This document shows positions 23,953 through 35,494 of a stretch of 46,994 nt of DNA, piece after piece. The stretch spans positions 142,904 through 189,897 of the forward strand of contig JAHBMJ010001878.1 of NCBI GenBank assembly GCA_018398765.1, read 5' to 3'. The notes under the pieces are model-generated. The model made no database searches. It saw only the letters and a list, made by a program, of their open reading frames with translations, and had not been told where the DNA came from. Source of the DNA: Chromera velia. Lineage: Eukaryota > Sar > Chromeraceae. The number at the start of each line of letters is the position of its first letter. Positions within the stretch are counted from its first letter, which is position 1. A program made the translations under genes and the position numbers.

Positions 23953-25479
23953 AAAACTTATGTGAACTTCATCTAAGTTCATGCATGTCTTTTTCAACTT
24001 TCAAGAAAACACTTTTGTAGAATGCTTTATGTTCAAATCATATATCTAAAGAAATACATATTTATCGGATTATTATATCCTTTCACTCAGAAGAATGTAA
24101 TATATTCATAATGTATGGACCATGCCCAGTGCTGATCACGCAAACCAAATTAATTTCCACAGGCAGGCTGCGCAAGGAACCACAAGCACGTCGATCCACC
24201 GAAAGTTGGTGCACGCATTCCCTTCCGTGCAACCAAGTGCCGCCTGAAGTAAATCTGAAGATCGACGTGTCACTATCTGTATTTTCTTAAATCGAACAAG
24301 TGAGGAGCGTACGATCACCTGAGATCGGCTGATCGATCTCTGTTCACCTGCATATGAAAGCTTCAGCAACAAAGTACCACGGCAAATGCAATGACGGCCG
24401 GGATGCGCGAATACATTCGAAGAATTAAGTACAAAGATGACAGAAGTAAACCAGGGACACACACTCACAAACTCCGTTGAGAGGGTTCCAAAGAAACAGA
24501 AAAAGCGGACAAGGCAACGGGAGGCGTTCATTGTTTATGGGCAAGGACGAATCAATCGCCCATCGCTTAGTCATACCAGGTACGCACAAGCTGCACAAGG
24601 ACAAAAAGATTGAATGCAGTAGAGTACCTTTGATTAGTCAACCATTCCCCGCCCCCCCAACCCCCCCCCCTCCCCACAAGTCGATCAGATCAATTCAAAT
24701 CAGCAGCAGTCTGACAGTCAGTGTTGAGGCCGGGTATGCATGCAACAGTTCAGAACGCACTAGTCGATTTAGATTCAGAGAGTCCATCAGGACCAAATCA
24801 AGCAAGGAAGGTCGGAAAGTGGATGCATACGATGTGAGGGTTATCGGACGAATGAATGAAGGAAATGAACGAAGCAAGGCAAACGGGGGAAGGACGGTTT
24901 CGATGAAGTCAACTAAGCAACTTGTCATCTTGCGGGGAAGAGGAAGCGAGGGAGGGAGGGAGGGAGGGAAAGAATTGGAGGAACAACATTCACTCATTTC
25001 CTCGAAAGATCTATCAGGCGTCCGTCAAGGGATCTGCCCCCCGCGTCATTTTCGGCGGGTATCAAACACCAGGGTGGGCATGTTTTTGTTTCATGTTCAC
25101 GGAAAGAAGATTTCTTCAACACTTCAATTTACCTTCGCGAGACGCTCTTTGCTTCCCATGATCCGGGCTCACTTTTCTTTGTGCTGCTTCTTTCGTCGTT
25201 TTGTTGCCGCCATCTGTCTGACTGAACTGACGGACTGCATGCATGCACGCACGCATTTCTGTCAGTTTCTTGTCCGAAGTTATATACAGAATGTCATGAG
25301 GTAGGTAAGCAGTCAATCGGAGGAAGCTCCTCCTTGATTGATCAATTGATGTGCAGACAACCACACGCACAGACACAACCAGCCGACTAGTCATCGGGCC
25401 AGACATAGATGCACAGAGAGAGAAGGCGAAGAAGTCAAAAACAATACAATCAAACCAGATAAGACAGGAAAAGAGAGGA

Positions 25480-25790
25480 CAATTCAGACAAGAAAAGAAC
25501 AGACCGGACGAAACAAGACAAGTCTAGCGAGCCAAGACAAGTCTGGCTAGTCAGGAAAAGTCAGACACATGAGACAAAACAAAACAGGTAATGTGATACA
25601 AGCTGAGCAAGACAAGACGAGACAAGCCAGAAGGGCCAAAAAAGTCTGACAAGACAAGAGAAGACAAGACAAGACAGGTCGAGACAAGACAAAGCAAGAC
25701 AGGAAAAGTCAAACAAGACACACAGAAACAGTCGGAAGAGACCAGACAAGCAAGGCATGACAGACAAGAAAAGACAAGGCTGTATACATA
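25480..25790. repeat. Degenerate (GACAA)n array
   Basis: About 300 bases built from imperfect GACAA/GACAAGTC units on the plus strand. It is highly repetitive and not coding. Confidence 0.8.
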
Positions 25791-26034
25791 AACAAGAGAA
25801 GGCCTGACAAAGAATGAAGCCACGCCCTTAAAAAAGAGGAGAATCAGTGCGGGTTGTTTGGTCTGGTCTGTTCTTATAGGCACTCGATAGATTGAAGGGA
25901 GGAAGACATTACAGAGAGAGGGAGGGAGTGAGTGTGCGAACGAAATCGAAGATCTGTCTGTCCGGTCAGTACTGCATCGACAGGAAAAAGAAAAAAGAGG
26001 CACAAAACCAACGAATAATTACAGGCAGGAAAGG

Positions 26035-26588
26035 ATAGAGGACAAACAGAGAGAAAGAGAGAGAAAAAAGAAGAAAGGAAGGGAGGAAGGAAGGAAAGAG
26101 AGAAAGAAGGAAAAGAAAAGAGAAGAAAAGCAAGGAAAGAAGGAAGAATCAGAGAAAAAAAGCAAGAAAACAAGAGAAGAGCAATGATAAAGAAAGAGGA
26201 GAAAGGAGAGAGAGAAAATAACGCCCCTTTGCCGGCAGCCCGACATGCAGACAGAGGGGGATATCTTAGGAGGAACAGGAATACCGTCACCGGTCTTGAG
26301 AGAAAGAGAGAAACAGAAGGAAGAAAGGAAGGGCGGAGGGAAGGACACTTCACTTCCATCGATGCCCGCCCAACCCCACCAATCGACCCAACCTACCACC
26401 AACAAACGAACAAGAGAAAAAACCAACCAGTCACGCCCGAACGAACGAACGAACGAATGCGAAGAAACATTACATCCGCCCTTCCCCCCATTCTTCATTG
26501 TTTGTGCCCCTGGCCATCGCCCGTTCCCTTCCGTCCCTACCTCTCCGTCCGGCCATGGCCATGCATACATTGATGTAGGCAGGGCGAG

Positions 26589-26622
<34 letters not shown>

Positions 26623-26747
26623 TCCTCCTCTACCCAACCTTGCTTCAAACAAGCATCTCTCCCTCCAAGTGTCTGCGCCTCGCCTCGCCTCGGCACGATC
26701 ACTGGACAGAAAGAACACCGCAAGCACCAAAGAAGAGAAGATGAGAT

Positions 26748-26786
<39 letters not shown>

Positions 26787-26808
26787 AAGAAACAAAGAAA
26801 GAAAGAAA

Positions 26809-26839
<31 letters not shown>

Positions 26840-27037
26840 GAAAAGGAGGAAAGAAATAAAGAAGAAAAGGAAGAGAAGAAAGAAAGAAAGAAACAAAGAA
26901 ACAAAGAAACAAAGAAAGAAAGAAAGGAAGGAGGGGAGAAAGAAAGAAGAAAAGGAAGAAAGAAATAAAGAAGAAAAGGAAGGAAGAAAGAAATAAAGAG
27001 AGAAAGAAAGAAAGAAAGAAAGAAAGAAAAAAGGAAA

Positions 27038-27073
<36 letters not shown>

Positions 27074-27197
27074 GGAAGGAGGGAAGAAAGAAAGAAAGAA
27101 AGAAGAAAAGGAGGAAAGAAATAAAGAAGAAAAGGAAGAAAAGGAAGAAAGAAATAAAGAAAGAAAGAAAAAAGGAAAGAAAGAAAGAAAGAAAGAC
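26035..27197. repeat. Purine (GAAA/GGAA/GA) tracts and a (CA)n run
   Basis: Two large purine tracts, about 26,035-26,225 and 26,740-27,197, flank a (CA)15 at about 26,590-26,620. Unbroken frames on the minus strand here encode only Phe/Leu/Ser from the TTTC repeat and are not genes. Confidence 0.9.
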
Positions 27198-28356
27198 CCA
27201 CGCACGCACACGCATACACACATGAACCCCCCCTCGTCCCAACCCACCAGCCCAAACAAACTCTTTTCTTTCCGTTCCATTCCTTCCTTTCACAATAAAG
27301 GAACACAAAGAACCTTGGAAAGACATAAGAGTGGACATCTTTGTAACGGAAGGAAAATAAACGAACACAAAAAAAACAGACAACAACTCGTTTATTCATT
27401 TACTTGCTTGACATCTTTCTGTCAGTCATTTCGACCTCACGGAGGACTATTCTTAGGGAGTAACAACGAGCCATTCGACAGAAATAGGTAAACGGATGCA
27501 TCGGAAAAGCATTAGCATGCATTCATGACCACACGAACAGATGTGAACCGGGGAAGCAGGAAGAGAGAGAAGAGGGAGGGGGACGAATTTTTCTCGTCTA
27601 TCTGTCTGACGCACTGTCTGCGCATGGCTTTCTACTGCTCTACCACCTGCAGCCCCCCCACCCTCCCCACCCCATTCGGACGGGCCAATCAACTTGTCTT
27701 CCCTCCCTGCCCCATTCGAAAAGAATAAATCGATTCATGGGCCTACTGCAGCCCAGCATTCTGGATGGCTCACCAAGCCGGCTCCGAAGGAATTAAAGCG
27801 CAACCGCGCCCGAACCAACCAATCAACCAACCAACAAAAACGTCCGTCGGAGATGGGGAAGAAGGAAGAAGAGCAGGAGAGACAGCTTGACATGCACATG
27901 TTGAAACAGCGACGAAGAGAGGAAGGAAGGAAGGAAGAAAAGGGTATGTTTCTGTTCAAGAGAGTGACTATTCTTGATGAGAAATTGAGTACCTACCTGC
28001 CTACCCCGCTTGCAAATGCAAGGTGGATGGAGCAGGGAGTTGGATCTACAATCGATCGATCGAGAGAGAGAACGACTAAGCAGATGAACTGATTCATTGA
28101 TTGATTGATTGATCAAACGGAGTAACGAAGGAATCAATGATTGGATATACATATTGGCTGACTGACTAACAATGGAAAGATTTATGCGGCCCAGCGAAGA
28201 GGAACGGATCAAGACGAAGGAAGACCGATGGAAGGATTTATCGAAGAGAAGAGAAAGAATTTAAGAAAAAGGGAAAACGAGAGAGAGAGAAAGGACAAAA
28301 AGGAAAGGAAACGTGAAAAGGACCGGGTAGCAGCTTGCTTCTGGCACCTACTCTTT

Positions 28357-28357
<1 letters not shown>

Positions 28358-28386
<29 letters not shown>
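28358..28386. repeat. (CT)n microsatellite
   Basis: A pyrimidine dinucleotide run on the plus strand. It is an exception to the purine strand bias of the surrounding 4 kb. Confidence 0.9.
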
Positions 28387-28387
<1 letters not shown>

Positions 28388-28834
28388 TCTTCCCTTTTGG
28401 CCTTTGCTTGACGTGCTCCCGATCACAATTCACAATAGAAAGAAACTTCCTTTCCTGCCTGTACCAGATTCCCTCCTTCCCTCCCTTGTCTCTTCTGCTT
28501 CCGTTCCTTCTTCTATTGTGCATGTGCGCAGGGCAAAAAGCACGTACTCGATCCCCCCACGAATTCGTTCATGCAGTTCGAATGAATGCCCTGCTTCTTC
28601 TTGGAGGAGGTTTGATTCCGGGAGGGAGGGAGCGCATCTCCACCCCCACACCCCTTCTCTGTGGGTGTGCGGGAGAGAGAGAGAAATGAAATGAAAGCAT
28701 CCATCTTTCTCATGCGCCGCCTCCTTCCGGGGCCGGCATGCGTGCCGTATCGCCTAAGCTTGGCACCTGCCCCCTTACGTCATGACTCTCGCAAGGCCAA
28801 AGCCGTGGAGACACACACACCCACGCACCCACCG

Positions 28835-30670
28835 TCAGTCCCCTCTCTCCGCATCATCATCATCATCATGATCCTTCGACAGTCCACCGATGACCCCCAA
28901 GGCTCCAGGCGGGTCCCCAAAATCCCCCAATCCCGGGGGACCAGATGAAACTGCAGCAGAGGCGTCTGGACCTGGAGGGGGTGCAGCCGCCAAGTTGCTC
29001 TGATGCTGAGGGGGATCGGCAGGCAGGGTCGGGGGTCGTGTGCGGAGAGTCTCTGTCTCTCTTTCGCTTGCCCCCCCTCCTGCTCTTTCTTCCAACAGAG
29101 AGGGACCTGCTGTGGTGGTGGGGGCCACCCGTGGCTGTGCATGGGTACCTGCGTTCTCTTCCTCCTGCATGACCCCTCGCGGTGCTGGGAGTGGGAGAGA
29201 CTCAGGCTCCTCCTGAGTTAAGGTGAGGGGGCGAGAGGGGGGAGCAGAAACATCTGCGTAGACGACAAGCTCCTCCTCCTCCTCTTCCTCTTCCCTCCTT
29301 CTCTGACCACCCGTCGGATCCGTGGACGAGGAAGGGAGAGGAGAGGCAAAAGGCTGCATGGGGGCTTCCCCTTCCACTTCCACACCTGCGGACGAACCCA
29401 AATGTCCACCAGGGCCCCGTGCGACTCCTCCCACGCTGTACCTTGCAACGAGCAGCTCCCGACTCGGGGGACTCAACTCCGCCTGCATGAACTCAAACTC
29501 CTTGCGCTTCGGACGGACCTGCAGGCAGGCAGGCAGGCAGGCAGGCAGAGAGGCCCGATTCATCGATCGACAGATAGATCTATGAAGGAACGATGGATAA
29601 AGATCAATATTGATCCAGCCAGGTGTGAATGAAGCACAGATCGGTCACGTGAAGTAAGTGAAGGGAGGGAAACAGCGCCGCTTGTCGTTGTATATGCTTG
29701 TCGATCATGCAGCCTGCTTGGCTGGCTGCCTGACCGTCTATGTGCCTCACCATATCGGCACATTTTGGACGGTTGGCGTGTGAGCGTTTACCTTTCTGTC
29801 CGTTCGTTCGTGAAAAACCTTGGACGACATCAAACTGAAGGGGGGGGAACAGGAGAAACCAGCCACCCACAGAGGCGGGTAGTCATCGCAACTGCCGAAG
29901 ACAACTGACCCACCTTGATTGTTTTCTCGCGAGGAGGAACACCCCCACTGGCAGATGCTCCTCCTCCTCCTCCTGCTGCTGCTGCTGCTGAAGTCGCTGC
30001 TGTGGGGTGCTGCTGCTGGGGGTGAGCGCCACTTTTTGCCCTTTCCTCATCGCCAACTACCAGACCTGCAGGTACACAAATCCATCGAGGACTTTCGAGA
30101 AGACTACTCACTCAATCGCAAAATGCCCTCGCTCAGCTTCACCAACGTCTTTTGCAGCACGAACGCCGCGCACCAGCGTCTTCTTTTCCGCTTCCCGTCC
30201 TTGCAAACCAAGTCCGCCCATCCATCCATCCACCCAGTACAAAGGTGTGCAGCCTTTCATGTATGCATATGTGAAGGGCGAACGTCTAGACAGTGGGTTG
30301 CTACACGGCTTTGTACAGATAAAGATGCGAAGCTCAACAACAGCAGAAGAAAATTCAGAGGTTTCGAGCTTTCCTTCTCTATCTATCTATGGAGAGTCAG
30401 GCAGGCAAGAAAAAGAAATAAAGAAATCAGCACCGACAGCTAGGGATAACGCGAGAACACGAAGAAGAAACTGACTGACGGACGGACGGACCATCGAGCT
30501 TCTGCAAAGCCACGAACGCTTCCTTACACGTCCGAAAGGAGAAGTACCCCAACCCTTTGCTGGTTCCTCTTGAGTGACGAAGAACCTGAACGAAACCACC
30601 ATGCAGACAAACAATCACTCAGTCAATGGATGGGATGGAAGCGACACAGGCAGGAGAAATTCAACAGGCA

Positions 30671-30707
<37 letters not shown>

Positions 30708-31283
30708 CAGACAGACAGAAAGACAGAAAAAAAGAAAGAAAAAAAAGGAAGGAAGGAAGGAAGGAAGGAAGGAGGGAGGGAGGGAAAGAAAGAAAGACAG
30801 TAAGAAAGACAGAAAGAAAGAAAGAAAGAAAGAAAGAAAGGAAGGAAGGAAGGAAGGGAAGGAAGGAAGGAAAGAAAGAAAGAAGGAAAGAAAGAAAAAA
30901 AGGAAGGAAGGAAGGAAGGAAGGAAGGAGGGAAGTAACGAGGGGGAAAGTGAAGGACCGAACGGAAGAAAAAAAGAAAAGCATTGTTTGAAGGCGTATGC
31001 GGACGGAAAAAAGCTTTTTGGGCGCGCGCGTACGATAGAGAGAGAGCGGGGGTGGCACACACAGAGAGAGAGAGAGAAAAAAAAAGAGAGAGAAAGAAAG
31101 AAAGAAGGAAGGAAGGAAGGAAAGAAAGAAAGAAAGAAGGAAAGAAAGAAAAAAAGGAAGGAAGGAAGAAGAGAGAGAGAGAGAGAGAGAGAAAGAAAGA
31201 AAGAAAGAAAGACAGACAGACAGACAGAAAAAAAGAAAGAAAAAAAAGGAAGGAAGGAAGGACGGAGGGAAAGAAAGAAAGAC

Positions 31284-31314
<31 letters not shown>

Positions 31315-31329
31315 ATTAAAGAAAGAATG

Positions 31330-31370
<41 letters not shown>

Positions 31371-31742
31371 GAAAGAAAGAAAGACAGACAGACAGACAGA
31401 AAGACAGAAAAAAAGAAAGAAAAAAAAGGAAGGAAGGAAGGAAGGAGGGAAAGAAAGAAAGAAAGACAGAAAGAAAGAAAGACAGAAAGAAAGAAAGAAA
31501 GAAAGACAGAAAGAAAGAAAGAAAGAAAGAAAGAAGGAAGGAAGGAAGGAAGGAAAGAAAGAAGGAAAGAAAGAAAAAAAGGAAGGAAGGAAGGAAGAAA
31601 AGAGAGAGAGAGAGAGAGAGAAAGAAAGAAAGACAGACAGACAGAAAAAAAGAAAGAAAAAAAAGGAAGGAAGGAAGGAGGGAGGGAGGGAAAGAAAGAA
31701 AGACAGTAAGAAAGACAGAAAGAAAGAAAGAAAGAAGGAAAG

Positions 31743-31797
<55 letters not shown>

Positions 31798-34310
31798 AAG
31801 AAAGAGACAAGACAAGACAAGACAAGACAAGAGAGACAGAGAGACAGCGAAAAAGAAAAAAAGAAAGGACGGACGGACCCGCACTCCAATCGGATTCGCT
31901 CCAACGCCCCTCGCAATTCGCATCATATCGCTTTCACCGATCCAAGCAGGCAGCAGGCAGGCAAACAAATTGGCACTGCAGGCATGACAGCGTATAACCA
32001 GTCAGACATAAAGGAAACGAAGCAATGAGGGGGGAGCGAAGAAGAAGACGAGAACCCAGAGGATGAGAGCGTGGAAAGGACATTCTGGTCGTGTAAAAAG
32101 CAAGAAGATTTCTTTGACGTCGCTATTACCAGCAGGCTTCCGTCGATGCATGTTTGCTTTCACCTCAAATGAGTGAGTTCTTTTACGGCGCGCGCACGCA
32201 CGCGTGCACACATACCCGCACACAGATAGGTAGATAGGCCGATGGGTAAACAGAAAGATGCATAGAGAAACAGACAGATGAATGTGAAGACACACGCATA
32301 CATGCTTTTACAGATATCACTACATACATACGCACAGAAAGAGACACAGACATGCACACACACACACACACACACACACAGAGAGACCGACCCAGGTGGA
32401 CCGATAAGTTCGGTCTCCGGAATTGGTGACTGTCCAAAGGGGCGGCCTGGGGCCTCGGACTCCGATGCGGCTACGGTGGCGGATGAGTAAGGGGGCGGGA
32501 GAGACGGTCGTGCCCCTCCAACGCCGCCGCCGCCCTCTCTCTCCCCAGACTCAGCAGGCGGTTGCCCTTGTGGCTGCACGGCTCCCCTCTGCCCCTCCTC
32601 TTCCATCAGCTGACGTGCGAGAAGCTGGCTTTCACGAGCCCCCGTGTCTTCTCGCTGTTCGTGCTGATGATAGTGATGGGGGTAAGGGAGGGAAGCCGGG
32701 GGAAACGGGGGGGCCCTGTTGGGTGCATGCATGGACTGAAACTCCAGCGGTACTCCCTCATGTGCTCTGCTCGGTCTGGCGTTCGTTATTGGTTGCCAGC
32801 TTCCACCCCCGTCTCCTGCTCCTCCCACAGGTGGCCTCCCCGGGTCCCTGGAACTGCCTTCCCCCGCCCTCAGGCCTCTCTCTCTTAGGTGGAAAGGAGC
32901 CTCAGCAGGAGGAACGCGACAGCTGACAGCAGCATACGGGGGTGGCGAATATGAGACAACAGGCTGCCCCCCCGCCTGGCCGACTGGTGGATGCTGTTGC
33001 TGATGCTGAGGATGTAGGGGAAAGGCAGCCTGACCTTGTCCATACAGCTGCTGGTGCTGATGCCCAGCATGAGCATGGGGGACAGCCACAGAGACAGAAT
33101 TGGCCCTCGAGTTCTCCCCGGCCGGGGGGGCAGAAGGCCTGACAGGACGCGGGGGGAAATTGACACCTGCTGCTGCTTGGTTTGAGCCTGGAAGCTGATG
33201 GGGGGTTATTTGAGGGAGGGGTGCTGATGGGGGAAGGCACCTGTGAGGAAGTGGGACGGGTGCGAGCGGCCAGTTGGCTGGGTGGGAGGGGTATCCTCCA
33301 CCAGGATCAGCACCACCCGCACCCCCTACCTGTGACAGCAGGTCCGGACGGGGTTGGTGCTGGTCGCCTGGTCCCCCCATGTACGGATCTGGAACGGGTG
33401 GGGGGGTTGCGGCGGTAGCAGGATGGAGAGAGGGGCGGCTGGCCGTGGCTTCACCGGGAGGAGGAAGGTTGGAGGCCGGTAGCTGGGAGTTGGATGAGTT
33501 CCGAAAAAGGGCGGGGGGGAAACGTCGGCTTGGCGGGAGGGATTCGAGTTCACTTGCGTGTCGAGGTATCATGTGGGGATTGGCACTTGGGGGATGAGAA
33601 AATGGGGTTTGCCGTTCGGGGGGCGGTCTCTGGGCACGCTGTTGTTGGTCTGCCTGAACCTGAAAGGGGCTGCTGCTTGTCGACGACAAATAACCTGGAG
33701 GCTGGAGCTCGGGAGGGAAGGAGGGGGTGGGGTCAGCAGAGTAAGGAGGGGGGGCGGAAGAAGACGAAGCGGAGGCGGAAAGGCCTGCAGGATGTGTGAG
33801 CGACGACAGAGCTGCAGCAGCAGTAGCAGCAGCAGGGGGGACAACGCGACTCGGATGCTGAAAGCCAAGCGGAGCCCTCCCCCCCGGAACCTGCCGAGAC
33901 GCCTGCTGAATTTGTGGCAGGGGGTGGACTCGAACAGGAACTGCCTCTGGGGGGGGTTGAGGATGTGCTTGCCCAACGTGTTCACGTGCCTGAAATTGTG
34001 TCCCTCCTCCATGCCCTCCAACCTGTGACCCCTCTCTCCCCCCCCCATGGAGACCGAGACCTGGGTGGTGGTGGGACGAAAAACTTTGCTGCTGCTGCTG
34101 CTGCTGCTGCAGGGGCACGTCGGTCGCCCATCCCCCAGGCATTATTGCATCTCCTGTTGGTGCTCTGCTTGCTGGTGCAGGCCCGTGTGTGTGCCCCTGG
34201 CCCTGCTCATCGTGCCGCCGGGCCTCGTTGAGGAGGATCTCCACGAGGCGGGGGGTATGCCGGAGGATGGTGACGAGCCTGTCGAGACTGGAAACGATTG
34301 GGGGGGTCGC
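28835..34310 (-). CDS. RRM-containing RNA-binding protein with long Pro/Gln-rich region, probably with N-terminal RING
   Basis: Exons (descending): 34310-32392, 31975-31879, 30585-30492, 30065-29914, 29518-28835. They total 2,946 bases and every junction keeps phase. The first exon begins [17 protein letters not shown], a helix of the kind that follows RING fingers. It then runs through about 600 residues rich in Pro, Gln, His, Ala and Gly, with a poly-Gln tract. An RRM assembled from three exons follows: [16 protein letters not shown] holds the RNP2-like strand, GANPIGVR ends the next exon, and [17 protein letters not shown] contains RNP1 as KGLGYFSF. The fold continues through ALQKLDGLVVG and, after a roughly 30-residue low-complexity insertion, KTIKVRPKRK. 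The C-terminal exon is disordered and acidic, ending in an Asp run. It binds RNA by family inference; the target is unknown. The stop at 28,835 may not be the true end if a late donor is used. Confidence 0.7.
29521..29548 (-). repeat. (CTGC)n array ending at a 3' splice site
   Basis: On the minus strand seven CTGC/CTGCC-type units end exactly in CTGCAG, the acceptor of the last RRM-gene exon (starts 29,518). Confidence 0.85.
30671..31853. repeat. 1.2 kb composite purine satellite inside the RRM intron
   Basis: Almost unbroken purine on the plus strand, lying between RRM exons 31975-31879 and 30585-30492. A composite block recurs about four times, near 30,705, 31,211, 31,383 and 31,632: GACAGACAGACAG, then AAAAAAAGAAAG, then GGAAGG units, then GAAAG. 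It is therefore a higher-order repeat, not simple slippage. Mirror-repeat purine tracts of this size can form triplex (H-DNA). The long Phe/Leu/Ser frames on the minus strand are artefacts. Confidence 0.9.
32357..32390. repeat. (CA)n and GA tract at an intron start
   Basis: On the minus strand the intron after the large Pro/Gln-rich exon begins GTCGGTCTCTCTGTGTGTGT. TC and TG arrays begin just after the donor. Confidence 0.85.
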
Positions 34311-34632
34311 CTGAAAGAATAAGACACAGGGGGAAGGGAGGCGGGTAGTGCATAGAGTCTACTCAAGCATGCGCACGTGCAGGGTGCAGCTGGGCAATCA
34401 ATCAGAATAAAAATAAATAAGCACAGTCAGTTGTCAAAAACGGGCACTGCAACGCCCATAAAAATCTGTCACGAACGCCAAACAAGAGCAAGGCCTGAGA
34501 CCCGTTCATTGCCTTGTGCCGGGTGACTTTTCTGTCTTGCGAAACAATTTCGAGCATCGGTTCTCATTTGCTACCTTCCATACTGCCTGAATGAGGAGAA
34601 ATAAGGTCACACATGCAAGAGACGCAACTCAC

Positions 34633-34792
34633 CGGTTGGACAGAGGGGACAATGGAAAAGACTATTCACATTGTCTGGCTGCTGAGCACAGGGAGTGCAC
34701 ACACAGTGACCGCAACGAAGAACGGTGGGGGACCGAAACATGCCCTTACAGGCGGGGCAGGAGAGTGCTTCAACGATCTCCCTGTCAGCCAT
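34633..34792 (-). CDS. RING-finger exon, probable first exon of the RRM gene
   Basis: The exon starts MADREIVEALSCPACKGMF and ends CPLCPTG in phase 1 at GTGAGT. The Cys/His order is C-x2-C, then C-x-H-x2-C-x2-C (RCGHCVCTPC), then C-x2-C (CPLC), a complete C3HC4-type RING. RING domains of this type usually act as E3 ubiquitin ligases by binding an E2. The next open exon (34,310) starts in phase 0, so a small exon whose length is 2 modulo 3 is needed between them. An 11-base candidate after TCTCAG exists, but I cannot confirm it. If it is absent, this would be a separate gene or a mis-modelled start. Confidence 0.7.
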
Positions 34793-35494
34793 CTCAACTT
34801 GTCACTGCCTCTACTCATTCTCTTCTTCGTCTGTTTCTTTGTCTCGAACTAATAAGAAACCGGAAAATAAGATTGAACAACTAGTCTCGGACATTGGGAA
34901 CGCATGCAGTCATGTATCGTTGAACACTCATGAAAATCTCAAAATGACTGCTTGGTGGACAAACTGCCAGTGAACGACGTCTTGAAGAGAGGGGCGTCGA
35001 CGAGGCTGTCCGTCGTTGATATGTCGTTGATTGCTGTATTAATAACATGCTGTAACCATGCAGCTGCATGGATGCTGCATGCATGGAGAGTGCATGGGCG
35101 CGCATTGCGCACCCGACGAAAAAGTAGTACACAAACTTTAATTGTGTTTTGTCACGCTGCTGAGCTCGGGACTCCTTCGAATGAGTCCTTTCTCAAGTTT
35201 CAACAGTAGAGTAGGCACAGTGCAGTGGGATGCTGTATGTCCAGATATCTCTCCAGGATGAATTGACTTCGGCAGAATATGAGCCTTTTCGGTCTTGAGT
35301 CCCAAGTTCAGTGACCAGGGAATGTGGAAAGGTGAGGAGACGGGAGGTGAATATTAAGATAGATAGGCATAGAGGATGGGATCTACGGTAACCCTCTGAC
35401 GCAGCATTGAGTGCCTTATGGTCGACACTCACGACACATTCTCAATTTACTGCCTCACAGTACGATCTCCGGAAATTTTTGATCGAGGAGCATC
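34793..35494. promoter_or_regulatory. Divergent promoter interval between the RING exon and the ASNSD1-like gene
   Basis: About 700 bases separate two start codons on opposite strands, so both promoters must lie here or within 5' UTR introns. The interval lacks long microsatellites, unlike almost all other non-coding DNA in the gene regions. It contains a nested palindrome cluster around 35,056-35,096 (repeated GCATGCA and TGCATGG words). No TATA box is convincing. Confidence 0.45.

Larger units (their letters stand above)
15301..24120. other. AT-rich repeat and transposon block
   Basis: About 8.8 kb with lower GC than its flanks and no intact gene. It contains a LINE remnant, a probable second LINE 3' end, a hairpin-like inverted repeat, a degenerate array and a diverged repeat pair, each listed separately. 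Microsatellites here are mostly tetranucleotides of ATGA/TGAT type, unlike the GA/CA/GAAA arrays of the gene regions. Confidence 0.6.
24121..28834. other. Purine-repeat-rich interval without a provable gene
   Basis: Composition returns to the gene-territory type. On the plus strand the repeats are purine-rich (GACAA, GAAA, GGAA, GA) and CA. Elsewhere in the window this is the signature of introns of minus-strand genes. Minus-strand frames of ordinary composition near 24,136-24,531 and 28,430-28,651 could be exons, for example of a 3' continuation of the RRM gene. I could not connect them by phase or family similarity. No confident exon is called. Confidence 0.3.

Noticed and set aside
24477-25304. 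A 275-codon plus-strand open frame starting MRGFQRNRKSGQG
   Set aside because: No recognisable domain and irregular composition. It spans C-homopolymer and GGGA repeats and runs opposite to the inferred transcription of the block.
26019-27386. A 455-codon minus-strand open frame
   Set aside because: Mostly Phe/Leu/Ser from purine-tract repeats, with no domain.
30615-31968. Very long minus-strand open frames (over 430 codons) of Phe, Leu, Ser and Pro
   Set aside because: They are translations of the TTTC/TTCC satellite. More than one frame is open, composition is four amino acids, and the tract lies between two RRM exons.
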